A DNA stretch of 32,910 nucleotides from Actinomadura sp. CNU-125. GTDB taxonomy: Bacteria; Actinomycetota; Actinomycetes; Streptosporangiales; Streptosporangiaceae. The stretch lies in contig NZ_MKJY01000587.1 in NCBI RefSeq assembly GCF_001942465.1, positions 1-32,910 of the forward strand. Reading direction: 5' to 3'. The position numbers and the translations under genes are program-made. Positions within the stretch are counted from its first letter, which is position 1. Each line of letters opens with the position of its first letter. The notes under the pieces were generated by a model. It saw only the letters and a program-made list of their open reading frames with translations. It ran no database searches and had not been told where the DNA came from. Shown here piece by piece: positions 26,153-32,910 of the stretch.

Positions 26153-26181
26153 TTGACGGTCGGCCGGACATCGGCGAGAGT
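26153..26181 (+). promoter_or_regulatory. Promoter of the ilvBNC leader
   Basis: TTGACG (26153-26158) matches five of six bases of the -35 consensus. Exactly 17 bases later comes GAGAGT (26176-26181), which keeps the key A and final T of a -10 element. Transcription would start 6-7 bases on, at or next to the GTG of the leader peptide (26188). Confidence 0.6.
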
Positions 26182-26187
26182 GTGCTC

Positions 26188-26241
26188 GTGCAGAGCATCT
26201 CCACCATCATCCTCGTAGTACTCGGTCGGCGCGCAGGCTGA
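26188..26241 (+). CDS. ilvB leader peptide (17 residues)
   Basis: The frame GTG 26188 to TGA 26241 encodes MQSISTIILVVLGRRAG. Seven of its 17 codons, six of them in the run at positions 7-12, are for Ile, Leu or Val, the end products of the operon that follows. This is the classic control signature of attenuation: ribosomes stall on these codons when branched-chain aminoacyl-tRNA is scarce. GTG 26182 in the same frame is an alternative start adding two residues. GAGAG lies 7 bases before GTG 26188, but that hexamer is also the probable -10, so I favour a leaderless start. The last codons (GGT CGG CGC GCA GGC) form the 5' arm of the antiterminator. C. glutamicum ilvBNC is known to use an analogous short leader. 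Confidence 0.85.
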   Translation: MQSISTIILVVLGRRAG

Positions 26242-26300
26242 CCGAGTCCTACCGTCCTGCGCGCCTCCCCTCGACCGCTTACCGGCGGCGGGGGTTTTTT
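26221..26300 (+). terminator. ilvBNC transcription attenuator (protector, antiterminator and terminator stems)
   Basis: Three competing structures are visible. Protector: CTCGGTC (26221-26227) pairs with GACCGAG (26240-26246). Antiterminator: GGCGCGCAGG (26228-26237) pairs perfectly with CCTGCGCGCC (26256-26265), extended by CGGTCG (26223-26228) with CGACCG (26272-26277). Terminator: CCCC and CCGC (26267-26278) pair with GCGG and GGGG (26285-26294) around a six-base loop, with two single-base bulges, followed by TTTTTT (26295-26300). The antiterminator consumes the terminator's 5' arm. A ribosome stalled at the Ile codons leaves 26228 onward free and allows readthrough; one reaching the stop codon covers the antiterminator arm and causes termination. 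Confidence 0.85.
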
Positions 26301-26344
26301 GTTGCCCGGCGAGCCCAGTCTCTCTCCCCAAGGAACCGCAGATC

Positions 26345-28092
26345 ATGACGACCGAACAGATGACGGGAGCCCAGGCGCTGGTGCGCGCCCTGGAGAACGT
26401 CGGCGTCGACACCGTGTTCGGCATTCCGGGTGGCGCGATCCTCCCGGCCTACGACCCGCTCTTCGACTCCGCGAAGCTCCGCCACATCCTCGTCCGGCAC
26501 GAGCAGGGCGCCGGTCACGCCGCCCAGGGCTACGCGATGGTGACCGGCAGGGTCGGTGTGTGCATGGCCACCAGCGGGCCCGGCGCCACCAACCTCGTCA
26601 CCGCGATCTCCGACGCCTACATGGACTCGGTGCCGATCGTGGCGATCACCGGCCAGGTCGCGTCGTCGCTGATCGGGACGACGGGTTCCAGGAAGCCGAC
26701 ATCGTGGGCATCACGATGCCGATCACGAAGCACAACTTCCTGGTCACCGACCCCCGCGACATCGGCCGGACGATCGCCGAGGCGTTCCACATCGCGGGCA
26801 CCGGCCGTCCCGGCCCCGTCCTGGTCGACATCGCCAAGGACGCGCTGACCGCCACCGTCGGGTTCGAGTGGCCGGTCGCCCCGCAGCTCCCCGGGTACCG
26901 GCCCGTCACCCGGCCGCACTCCAAGCAGGTCCGCGAGGCGGCACGGCTGATCGTCGAGTCGAAGCGCCCGGTGCTCTACGTCGGCGGCGGCGTCCTGAAG
27001 GCGGGCGCGTCCGCCGAGCTGAAGGTGCTCGCCGAGCTGACCGGCGCGCCCGTCGTCACGACGCTGATGGCCAAGGGCGCGCTGCCCGACAGCCACCCGC
27101 AGCACATGGGGATGCCCGGCATGCACGGCAGCGTCGGCGCCGTCGGCGCGCTGCAGCGCGCCGACCTGCTGGTCACCCTCGGCGCCCGCTTCGACGACCG
27201 GGTCACCGGCAAGCTCGACGGGTTCGCGCCGGGCGCGAAGGTCGTGCACGCCGACATCGACCCCGCGGAGATCTCGAAGAACCGGCACGCCGACGTCCCG
27301 ATCGTCGGGGACGCCCGCGAGGTCATCGCCGACCTGATCGTCGCGGTGCAGAACGAGCACGCGGCGGGCAACACCGGCGACTACGCCGACTGGTGGCGGC
27401 AGCTCGACGCGTGGCGCGACACCTACCCGCTCGGGTACGACGCGCCCGCGGACGGTTCGCTGTCGCCGCAGCAGGTCATCGAACGGATCGGGCAGCTGGC
27501 CGGGCCGGACGCCTACTACGTCGCGGGCGTCGGGCAGCACCAGATGTGGGCCGCGCAGTTCATCAAGTACGAGCGGCCGGGCGCGTTCCTGAACTCCGGC
27601 GGCGCGGGCACGATGGGCTACGCCGTCCCGGCCGCGATGGGCGCCAAGGTCGGCGCGCCCGACACGCAGGTGTGGGCGATCGACGGCGACGGCTGCTTCC
27701 AGATGACGAACCAGGAGCTGGCCACCTGCGCCATCGAGGGCATCCCCGTGAAGATCGCGGTGATCAACAACGGTAACCTCGGCATGGTCCGCCAGTGGCA
27801 GACGCTCTTCTACAACGAGCGCTACTCCAACACGAATCTGCACGCCGCCAAGCGCATTCCCGACTTCGTGAAGCTCGCGGAGGCGTACGGTTGCGTGGGG
27901 TTGCGCTGCGACCGGGCCGAGGACGTCGACGCCGTCATCGCCAAGGCCATGGAGATCAACGACGCGCCCGTCGTGATCGACTTCGTGGTGCACGAGGACG
28001 CCATGGTCTGGCCCATGGTGGCCGCCGGCACCACGAACGACGACATCAAGATCGCCCGGGACATGGCCCCCGACTGGGAGAACGGAGACTGA
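26345..28092 (+). CDS. ilvB: Acetolactate synthase large subunit (one apparent frameshift)
   Basis: This is the ThDP-dependent enzyme that condenses pyruvate (or pyruvate and 2-ketobutyrate) in the first committed step of Val, Leu and Ile synthesis. Restored length is about 582 residues. Features include MTGAQALVRALENVGVDTVFGIPGG at the start, catalytic E53 in RHEQGAGHAAQGYA, the central FAD/structural domain (RPVLYVGGGVLKAG), and the ThDP motif GDGCFQMTNQEL to INNGNLGMVRQWQ. One base is missing at 26680/26681: ACG-ACGGG should read ACGGACGGG, restoring SLIGTDGFQEADIVGITMP. The start ATG 26345 lies 44 bases after the terminator T-run, with AGGA 10 bases upstream. The stop is 5 bases from ilvN. 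Confidence 0.96.
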
Positions 28093-28097
28093 CCCCG

Positions 28098-28622
28098 ATG
28101 AGCCTGCACACCCTCTCGGTGCTGGTGGAGAACAAGCCCGGCATCCTCGCGCGGGTCGCGGCGCTGTTCTCCCGGCGCGGCTTCAACATCGAGTCCCTCG
28201 CGGTCGGCGTCACCGAGCACCCGGACATCTCCCGGATGACGATCGTGGTGAACGTCGCCGACCTGCCGCTGGAACAGGTCACCAAGCAGCTCAACAAGCT
28301 GATCAACGTGCTGAAGATCGTCGAACTGGACCAGTCGGCGTCCGTCCAGCGCGAGCTGATCCTGGTCAAGGTGCGCGCCGACGCCGAGACCCGCTCCCAG
28401 GTCCTGGAGACCGTCAACCTGTTCCGCGCGAAGGTCGTGGACGTCGCGCCGGACGCGGTGACGATCGAGGCCACCGGCAACCGCGACAAGCTGGACGCCC
28501 TCATCCGCGTCCTGGAGCCGTTCGGCATCAAGGAACTGGTGCAGTCCGGCATGGTGGCCATCGGCCGCGGCGCCCGCTCCATCACCGACCGCTCGCTGCG
28601 GGCCATCGAGCGCAGCGCGTGA
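28098..28622 (+). CDS. ilvN: Acetolactate synthase small (regulatory) subunit
   Basis: This is a 174-residue regulatory subunit that activates IlvB and confers valine feedback inhibition. An N-terminal ACT domain (MSLHTLSVLVENKPGILARVAALF, then SRRGFNIESLAVGVTEHPDISRMT) is followed by the C-terminal domain (QRELILVKVRAD, then LFRAKVVDVAPDAVTIEATG, and a final GRGARSITDRSLR). It is intact in a single frame, with no frameshift. It starts 5 bases after the ilvB stop, so the two are cotranscribed and probably translated together. Confidence 0.96.
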   Translation: MSLHTLSVLVENKPGILARVAALFSRRGFNIESLAVGVTEHPDISRMTIVVNVADLPLEQVTKQLNKLINVLKIVELDQSASVQRELILVKVRADAETRSQVLETVNLFRAKVVDVAPDAVTIEATGNRDKLDALIRVLEPFGIKELVQSGMVAIGRGARSITDRSLRAIERSA

Positions 28623-28658
28623 CCCAAGTGAACACCCGAAACGAAAGGCAACAGCACT

Positions 28659-29651
28659 GTGGCTGAGATGTTCTACGACGACGCGGCCGACCTGAGCGTC
28701 ATCCAGGGACGGCACGTGGCGATCATCGGCTACGGCAGCCAGGGACACGCGCACGCGCTCTCCCTGCGCGACTCCGGCGTCGACGTGCGGGTCGGGCTCC
28801 GCGAGGGGTCGGCCAGCCGGGAGAAGGCGGAGGCCGAGGGCCTGCGCGTCGTCACCCCGGCGGAGGCGGCCGAGGAGGCCGACCTCATCATGCTGCTGGC
28901 TCCCGACCACCACCACCGGGAGATCTTCGAGAAGGACATCAAGCCCGCGCTCGTCGAGGGCGACGCGCTGTTCTTCGGCCACGGCTTCAGCATCCGCTAC
29001 GACCTCGTCCAGCCGCCGGAGGGCGTGGACGTGGCGATGGTCGCGCCGAAGGGCCCCGGCCACCTCGTGCGCCGCCAGTTCGTCGCCGGACGCGGCGTCC
29101 CGGTGATCGTCGCGGTGGAGAAGGACGCCTCCGGCAACGCCTGGCCGCTGGCCCTCGCCTACGCCAAGGCCATCGGCGGCCTGCGCGCGGGCGGCATCAA
29201 GACCACCTTCACCGAGGAGACCGAGACCGACCTGTTCGGCGAGCAGGCCGTGCTGTGCGGCGGCGCGTCCGAGCTGGTCAAGGCCGGTTTCGAGGTGCTG
29301 ACCGAGGCGGGCTACCAGCCCGAGGTCGCCTACTTCGAGGTGCTGCACGAGCTGAAGCTGATCGTCGACCTCATGTACGAGGGCGGCATCTCCAAGATGT
29401 ACTGGTCGGTGTCCGACAACGCCGAGTACGGCGGCTACCGCAGCGGCCCGCGCGTGATCACGCCGGAGACCAAGGCCGCGATGAAGAAGATCCTCGGCGA
29501 GATCCAGTCCGGCGAGTACGCCAAGGAACTGGTGGACGAGTTCGAGAGCGGCCAGAAGAAGTTCAGCGAGTACCGCGAGAAGATGGCCGAGCACCCGGTC
29601 GAGAAGACGGGCGCCGAGCTGCGCCCGATGATGAGCTGGCTCAACGACTGA
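28659..29651 (+). CDS. ilvC: Ketol-acid reductoisomerase
   Basis: IlvC isomerises and reduces acetolactate or acetohydroxybutyrate with NADPH. It has 330 residues, a class I (short) enzyme. The dinucleotide-binding motif GYGSQGHAHALSLRDSG lies at about residues 24-40. Catalytic-domain motifs include APKGPGHLVRRQF, FTEETETDLFGEQAVLCGG (acidic metal ligands) and YFEVLHELKLIVDLMYEGGI. The start GTG 28659 is supported by AAAGG upstream, at slightly long spacing. It is the last gene of the ilvBNC operon and is followed by a strong bidirectional hairpin. The serA gene often found next in relatives is not here. Confidence 0.96.
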   Translation: MAEMFYDDAADLSVIQGRHVAIIGYGSQGHAHALSLRDSGVDVRVGLREGSASREKAEAEGLRVVTPAEAAEEADLIMLLAPDHHHREIFEKDIKPALVEGDALFFGHGFSIRYDLVQPPEGVDVAMVAPKGPGHLVRRQFVAGRGVPVIVAVEKDASGNAWPLALAYAKAIGGLRAGGIKTTFTEETETDLFGEQAVLCGGASELVKAGFEVLTEAGYQPEVAYFEVLHELKLIVDLMYEGGISKMYWSVSDNAEYGGYRSGPRVITPETKAAMKKILGEIQSGEYAKELVDEFESGQKKFSEYREKMAEHPVEKTGAELRPMMSWLND

Positions 29652-29669
29652 GTCGGTTTGTCGCGATGA

Positions 29670-29702
29670 CTGAGCCGACGCCCGGACGTGGCGTCGGCTC
29701 AG
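29670..29702. terminator. 13-bp hairpin terminator between convergent genes
   Basis: A perfect 13-bp stem (CTGAGCCGACGCC / GGCGTCGGCTCAG) with the 7-base loop CGGACGT lies between the ilvC stop and the stop of the minus-strand gene. It could terminate both transcripts. There is no T-run. Confidence 0.75.
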
Positions 29703-29720
29703 CCCGTTCCGGGGCGGGTG

Positions 29721-30530
29721 TCAGCGGAGCAGGCGGCGCACCAGCCGCGCGACCGGCGACAGGTTCTCCTGGTCGCGGCCGACGAGCAGCGCGAGGTAGC
29801 CGCCGCGGGTGAAGTAGACGGTCACGTCCCGTGCCCCGGACGCCCGCCGCTGCGGTGCCGTCCGGACGGACGCGTCCCGCACGGCCCCGAAGCGCGCCTC
29901 CCGCCGTACCCCGAGGGCCGTCGCGGCGACGCGCACGTCGTAGCGTCCGGGCTCGATGTCGTTCGGGTCGAGGAGCAGTTCGAACCCGCCGGGGGTCTCC
30001 GGCCGGGGAACGGTCGGGAGGCGGTGCTCGCGGCCGGTGGAGCGTTCCCGCAGCAGGATCTCCGCGACCGAGCGGTCGGTGGCGACGCGCTGCAGCCGCG
30101 CGGCGCCGCGGATCCGCACCCGGCGGCCCGGCCGGTCGACGGCGTCCAGCCGGTGCTCGACGCCGACCTCGCCGGTGATGTCGACGTCCTGGCGGGGCAC
30201 ACCGCGCAGGAACGGGTACATCGCGTAGATCCGCCCGCCGACCACCACCGCGCCCGCCGGGCCGCCCTCCACCTCGTCGCGGATCAGCCGTTCCAGCTCG
30301 TCGAGCAGGTCGTGCTGGATGCAGAACGCCCGCAGCCGCGCCGACGCGGGCAGCGCCGCGCGGACGACGTCGCTCAGCCCTTCCGCGCCGATGAGCCGGC
30401 GGGTTCCGTCGACGAGGCGTTCCCGCTGCAGGGAGTCGAGCTCCAGGAAGCGGTGGTCGTACACGCGCAGGACATCGCGCAGGACGCTGATCGAGACATC
30501 GGTCGGGACGCTGATGCTGTCGGACGTCAC
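29721..30530 (-). CDS. Unknown protein with beta-rich C-terminal half
   Basis: This is a 269-residue soluble protein I do not recognise. It starts at GTG 30530 (VTSDSISVPTDVSISVLRDVL) after AGGAGAGG, so translation is well supported. The first 110 residues are predicted mostly helical and acidic (RLIGAEGLSDVVRAALPASA, LLDELERLIRDEVEGGPAG). After YPFLRGVPRQDVDITGEVGVEH, the remainder alternates short hydrophobic and charged stretches suggesting a beta-sandwich (GRYDVRVAATALGVRREARFG), ending in the basic VARLVRRLLR. The N-terminal part contains LDSLQRERLVDGTRRLIG. It converges on ilvC and diverges from padR, so it could be a PadR target or unrelated. Confidence 0.65.
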   Translation of the reverse strand: MTSDSISVPTDVSISVLRDVLRVYDHRFLELDSLQRERLVDGTRRLIGAEGLSDVVRAALPASARLRAFCIQHDLLDELERLIRDEVEGGPAGAVVVGGRIYAMYPFLRGVPRQDVDITGEVGVEHRLDAVDRPGRRVRIRGAARLQRVATDRSVAEILLRERSTGREHRLPTVPRPETPGGFELLLDPNDIEPGRYDVRVAATALGVRREARFGAVRDASVRTAPQRRASGARDVTVYFTRGGYLALLVGRDQENLSPVARLVRRLLR

Positions 30531-30621
30531 GGGCCCTCTCCTGATCGCCGGGAACGATGGTCACGTTAAGTCACCGTTCGGTCTCGTGCAGTAAAAGTTT
30601 CAGGACCCTGTCTTTCGAGAT

Positions 30622-30667
30622 GCATACTCGGTATTGCCGTGGGCATACTCGGTATGCATACTTCGTA
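30622..30667. promoter_or_regulatory. PadR operator array (two phased copies plus a third half-site)
   Basis: GCATACTCGGTAT occurs at 30622-30634 and again at 30643-30655, exactly 21 bases apart, so both copies face the same side of the helix. The second copy extends to a perfect palindrome GCATAC-TCG-GTATGC (30643-30657). A third GCATAC begins at 30656, giving GTATGCATAC at 30652-30661. The array ends within a few bases of the padR ATG (30671) and would cover its promoter, so autorepression is likely. Confidence 0.75.
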
Positions 30668-30670
30668 GGC

Positions 30671-31273
30671 ATGTCGATCCGTCACGGCCTCCTGGCGCTG
30701 CTGTCCCAGGGGCCCCGCTACGGCTACCAGCTCAGGACCGAGTTCGAGTCCTCCACCGGCGCCACCTGGCCCCTCAACATCGGGCAGGTGTACTCCACGC
30801 TCTCCCGCCTCGAACGGGACGAACTGGTCGTCCGCGTCGGCGCCGACGACGAGGGCCGGTTCGTCTACCGGATCACCCCGGCGGGCGGGGACGAGGTGCG
30901 CCGCTGGTTCGCCACCCCCGTCGCCCGCGCCGACCGGCCCCGCGACGAGCTGGCGATCAAGCTCGCGATGGCCGTCACCGCGCCCGGCGTCGACGTCCGG
31001 GCCGTCGTGCAGGCGCAGCGCACCGCGACGCTGCGCTCGCTGCAGGACCTCACCCGTCTCAAGGCCGCCCCGGCCGCCGAGGAACCCGGCCAGAGCGACC
31101 ACGCCTGGCGGCTGGTCCTCGAATCCATGATCTTCCAGGCCGAGGCGGAGGTCCGGTGGCTCGACCACTGCGAAACCTACGTCGCCCGTGCCGTCCCGCA
31201 GGTCCCGGGCGTCCCGCCCGCGCCGGGCGCGCCCGCCGCCGACCCGTCCGTCCCGAAGGAGACGCGCCGATGA
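30671..31273 (+). CDS. PadR-family transcriptional regulator
   Basis: This is a 200-residue repressor. The winged helix occupies residues about 1-85: MSIRHGLLALLSQGPRYGYQLR, TWPLNIGQVYSTLSRLERDELV and GRFVYRITPAGGDEVRRWF are all typical of PadR. The C-terminal part (helical, residues about 95-175) is the dimerisation domain of the Vir-like or s2 type. I chose ATG 30671 because the family sequence starts exactly here; no ribosome site precedes it, so a leaderless message is possible. Its stop overlaps the start of the ABC ATPase gene by 4 bases (ATGA). PadR regulators commonly control adjacent ABC efflux systems, as expected here. Confidence 0.9.
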   Translation: MSIRHGLLALLSQGPRYGYQLRTEFESSTGATWPLNIGQVYSTLSRLERDELVVRVGADDEGRFVYRITPAGGDEVRRWFATPVARADRPRDELAIKLAMAVTAPGVDVRAVVQAQRTATLRSLQDLTRLKAAPAAEEPGQSDHAWRLVLESMIFQAEAEVRWLDHCETYVARAVPQVPGVPPAPGAPAADPSVPKETRR

Positions 31274-31986
31274 GCGTCCTCTCGCTGCGGGGGGTCTCCC
31301 GGGACCACGGGACGGGCGCCGCGCTCGTCCACGCGCTGACCGAGGTCGACCTGGACGTCGCCGAGGGCGAGTTCGTGGCGGTCATGGGCCCGTCCGGATC
31401 CGGCAAAACGACCCTGCTCACGCTCGCGGGCGGGCTCGACTCGCCGACGGCCGGGGAGGTCCTCGTCGCGGGGGCGGACCTCGCCCGGCTGAAGGCGTCC
31501 GGACGGTCGGCGCTGCGCCGACGCGGCATCGGCTACGTCTTCCAGAACCTCAACCTCATCCCGAGCCTCACCGCCGCCGAGAACGTCATGCTGCCCCGCG
31601 AGCTGGACGGCGTCCGCGCCCGCAGGGCCCGCGCGGAGGCCCGGGCCGCCCTCGGCGACGTCGGTGCCGCCGACCTCGCCGACCGGTACCCCGACGAGAT
31701 GTCCGGCGGCCAGCGGCAGCGGATCGCGATCGCCCGCGCGCTCGTCGGCGACCGGCGGCTCGTCCTGGCCGACGAGCCGACCGGCGCGCTCGACAGCCGC
31801 ACCGGCGACGACGTCATGCGCGTCCTGCGGCAGCGCTGCGACGCGGGCGCCGCGTGCCTGATGGTCACCCACGAGTCCCGCCACGCCGCCTGGGCCGACC
31901 GGGTGGTGTTCCTGCGAGACGGCCGCGTCGTCGACGCCACGCCGCCCCGCGTCGGCCCCGAGACCCTGCTGCGGGAGGTGCCGTGA
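31270..31986 (+). CDS. ABC transporter ATP-binding protein (MacB/LolD type)
   Basis: This is a 238-residue nucleotide-binding subunit. Walker A is GPSGSGKTT (about residues 40-48), the Q-loop lies in GIGYVFQNLNLIPSLTA, the signature is MSGGQRQR, Walker B is LVLADEPTGALDS, and the H-loop is MVTHE. The sequence belongs to the LolD/MacB group, whose partners are FtsX-like permeases acting by mechanotransmission rather than transport of small solutes through the pore. The start overlaps padR by 4 bases, and the stop overlaps the permease start (GTGA) by 4 bases, so the three genes form a coupled operon. Confidence 0.94.
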   Translation: MSVLSLRGVSRDHGTGAALVHALTEVDLDVAEGEFVAVMGPSGSGKTTLLTLAGGLDSPTAGEVLVAGADLARLKASGRSALRRRGIGYVFQNLNLIPSLTAAENVMLPRELDGVRARRARAEARAALGDVGAADLADRYPDEMSGGQRQRIAIARALVGDRRLVLADEPTGALDSRTGDDVMRVLRQRCDAGAACLMVTHESRHAAWADRVVFLRDGRVVDATPPRVGPETLLREVP

Positions 31987-32910
31987 CCTCCGCCGGAGCC
32001 GCGCTGCGCATCGCGCGGCGGGACGCGCTGCGCGCCAAGGGGCGCACCGCCTTCGTCCTCTGCATGATCGGCCTGCCCGTCGCGGCCATCGTGGCGCTCG
32101 GCGTGGTCTGGCAGACCTCGGCCTGGTCTCGCGCGAGGCCCTGCCATACGAACTCGGCACGGCCGACGCGCGGCTGACCGGCGCCACGCACGCGCCGTTG
32201 CGGCAGAATCCCGTCCGTCCCGATTTCGTCGCGCCGGACGGCGAGACCGATCCCGCCGGCGACGCGAACTGGACGACGGCGGAGATCACGCGGCGGGTCG
32301 CCGCCGCCTACGGCCCGGACGCGCGCGTCCTGCCGATCGACGCCGCCTCGATGACCTGGCTCCGCACACCGCGCGGTTACCTGTGGGCCGACCTCGTCCA
32401 GGTCGACCTGCGCGACCCCCTGGCGCGCGGGATCCTCGACGTCACCGCGGGACGGGCGCCCGCCGCGGCGGACGAGATCGCCCTGGCCGCCGAACTCGCG
32501 GGCCGCTTCCCGCTCGGCTCGACCGTCCAGACCGACCGCGACGGCACGACGAAACGCGTCGTCGGGCATGTGCGCGACCCCCGGTCGCCCGGCCGCCGCG
32601 TCGCGCTCGCGCTGCCGGGCGCCGCCCCGGACGCGGGGAAGGAATGGCTGATCGACACCGGCCGTCCGGTCACCTGGAAGGACGTCACCGGGTTCAACCG
32701 GGACGGCATCACGGTGCTGTCCCGCGCGGTGGTGGAGGACCCGCCGCCCGCGTCGGCGCTGCCGCCCGGCGTGTCGATCGACCGCAACCTGGACGACCCC
32801 GCCACGATCACGATCGCCGCGCTGGCCGTCGCGATGATCGTCCTTGAGGTCGTCCTGCTGGTGGGCCCCGCGTTCGCCGTCGACGTCCGCCGCCGGCGGC
32901 GCCTGCTCGC
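31983..32910 (+). CDS. FtsX-like ABC permease, N-terminal part (one apparent frameshift; runs off window)
   Basis: It starts at GTG 31983, overlapping the ATPase stop. The first transmembrane helix is evident (FVLCMIGLPVAAIVALGVVW, about residues 23-42). A large extracellular domain follows, then a second helix (LAVAMIVLEVVLLVGPAFAV) just before the window edge. A frame break at about 32119/32120 (one base missing) separates the first 46 residues (to QTS) from GLVSREALPYELGTADARL onward; after it the frame is open to the end. The arrangement (helix, large ectodomain, helix) matches MacB/FtsX-type permeases paired with LolD-like ATPases. The substrate is unknown; lipid, peptide or antibiotic export are options. 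Confidence 0.82.

Overview
The window is very GC-rich DNA (codon third positions almost all G or C) with actinobacterial gene families throughout: an F420-type luciferase-like oxidoreductase, DUF1206, DUF4253, DUF6458-like and Uma2 proteins, an NAD-dependent ligA with the actinobacterial insert, and candidate leaderless transcripts. The order cysteine desulfurase - mnmA - MetE-like protein - ligA - GGDEF/EAL gene - gatC/gatA/gatB - second GGDEF/EAL gene - ilvB/ilvN/ilvC follows a core-chromosome order I know from Streptomyces and relatives. I would place it in Streptosporangiales or a neighbouring order (possibly Actinomadura-like); the genus is inference.

Layout. 1-2803: the N-terminal part of a Ser/Thr kinase, an MFS transporter and a TetR regulator with a near-perfect operator, all on the minus strand. 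2876-9177: cysteine desulfurase, a repeat-rich gap, small membrane and unknown proteins, mnmA and a metallo-beta-lactamase hydrolase. The desulfurase and MnmA probably form a tRNA thiolation pair. 9358-13454: F420-type oxidoreductase, MetE-like protein, ligA. 13711-16047: membrane-bound GGDEF/EAL protein and a small membrane protein. 16206-19657: gatC-gatA-small ORF-gatB (tRNA-dependent amidotransferase) ending in a strong hairpin. 19664-22809: accessory stretch with a gutted methyltransferase pseudogene, a lower-GC Uma2 gene, a DUF4253 protein and a sugar-dehydrogenase lipoprotein. 23220-26085: second, PAS-containing GGDEF/EAL protein. 26153-29702: ilvBNC, preceded by a complete leader-peptide attenuator. 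29721-32910: unknown minus-strand protein, then a PadR-ABC ATPase-ABC permease operon that runs off the window.

A caution affects much of the annotation. Ten otherwise well-conserved reading frames contain twelve apparent single-base (or -2) frameshifts, including the normally essential single-copy genes ligA, gatA, gatB and ilvB. Nearly all lie in short G/C runs or GC-dinucleotide tracts. The simplest reading is uncorrected sequencing or assembly error, so I annotate these as whole genes and give each shift position. The methyltransferase remnant differs because it also lacks its whole SAM-binding core.

The most rewarding regulatory element is the ilvB leader (26153-26300). It has a promoter, a 17-residue peptide with a run of Ile/Leu/Val codons that appears to start at the first transcribed base, mutually exclusive protector and antiterminator stems, and a terminator with six Ts. 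Five other genes also have a -10-like hexamer 6-9 bases before the start codon, suggesting widespread leaderless expression here.
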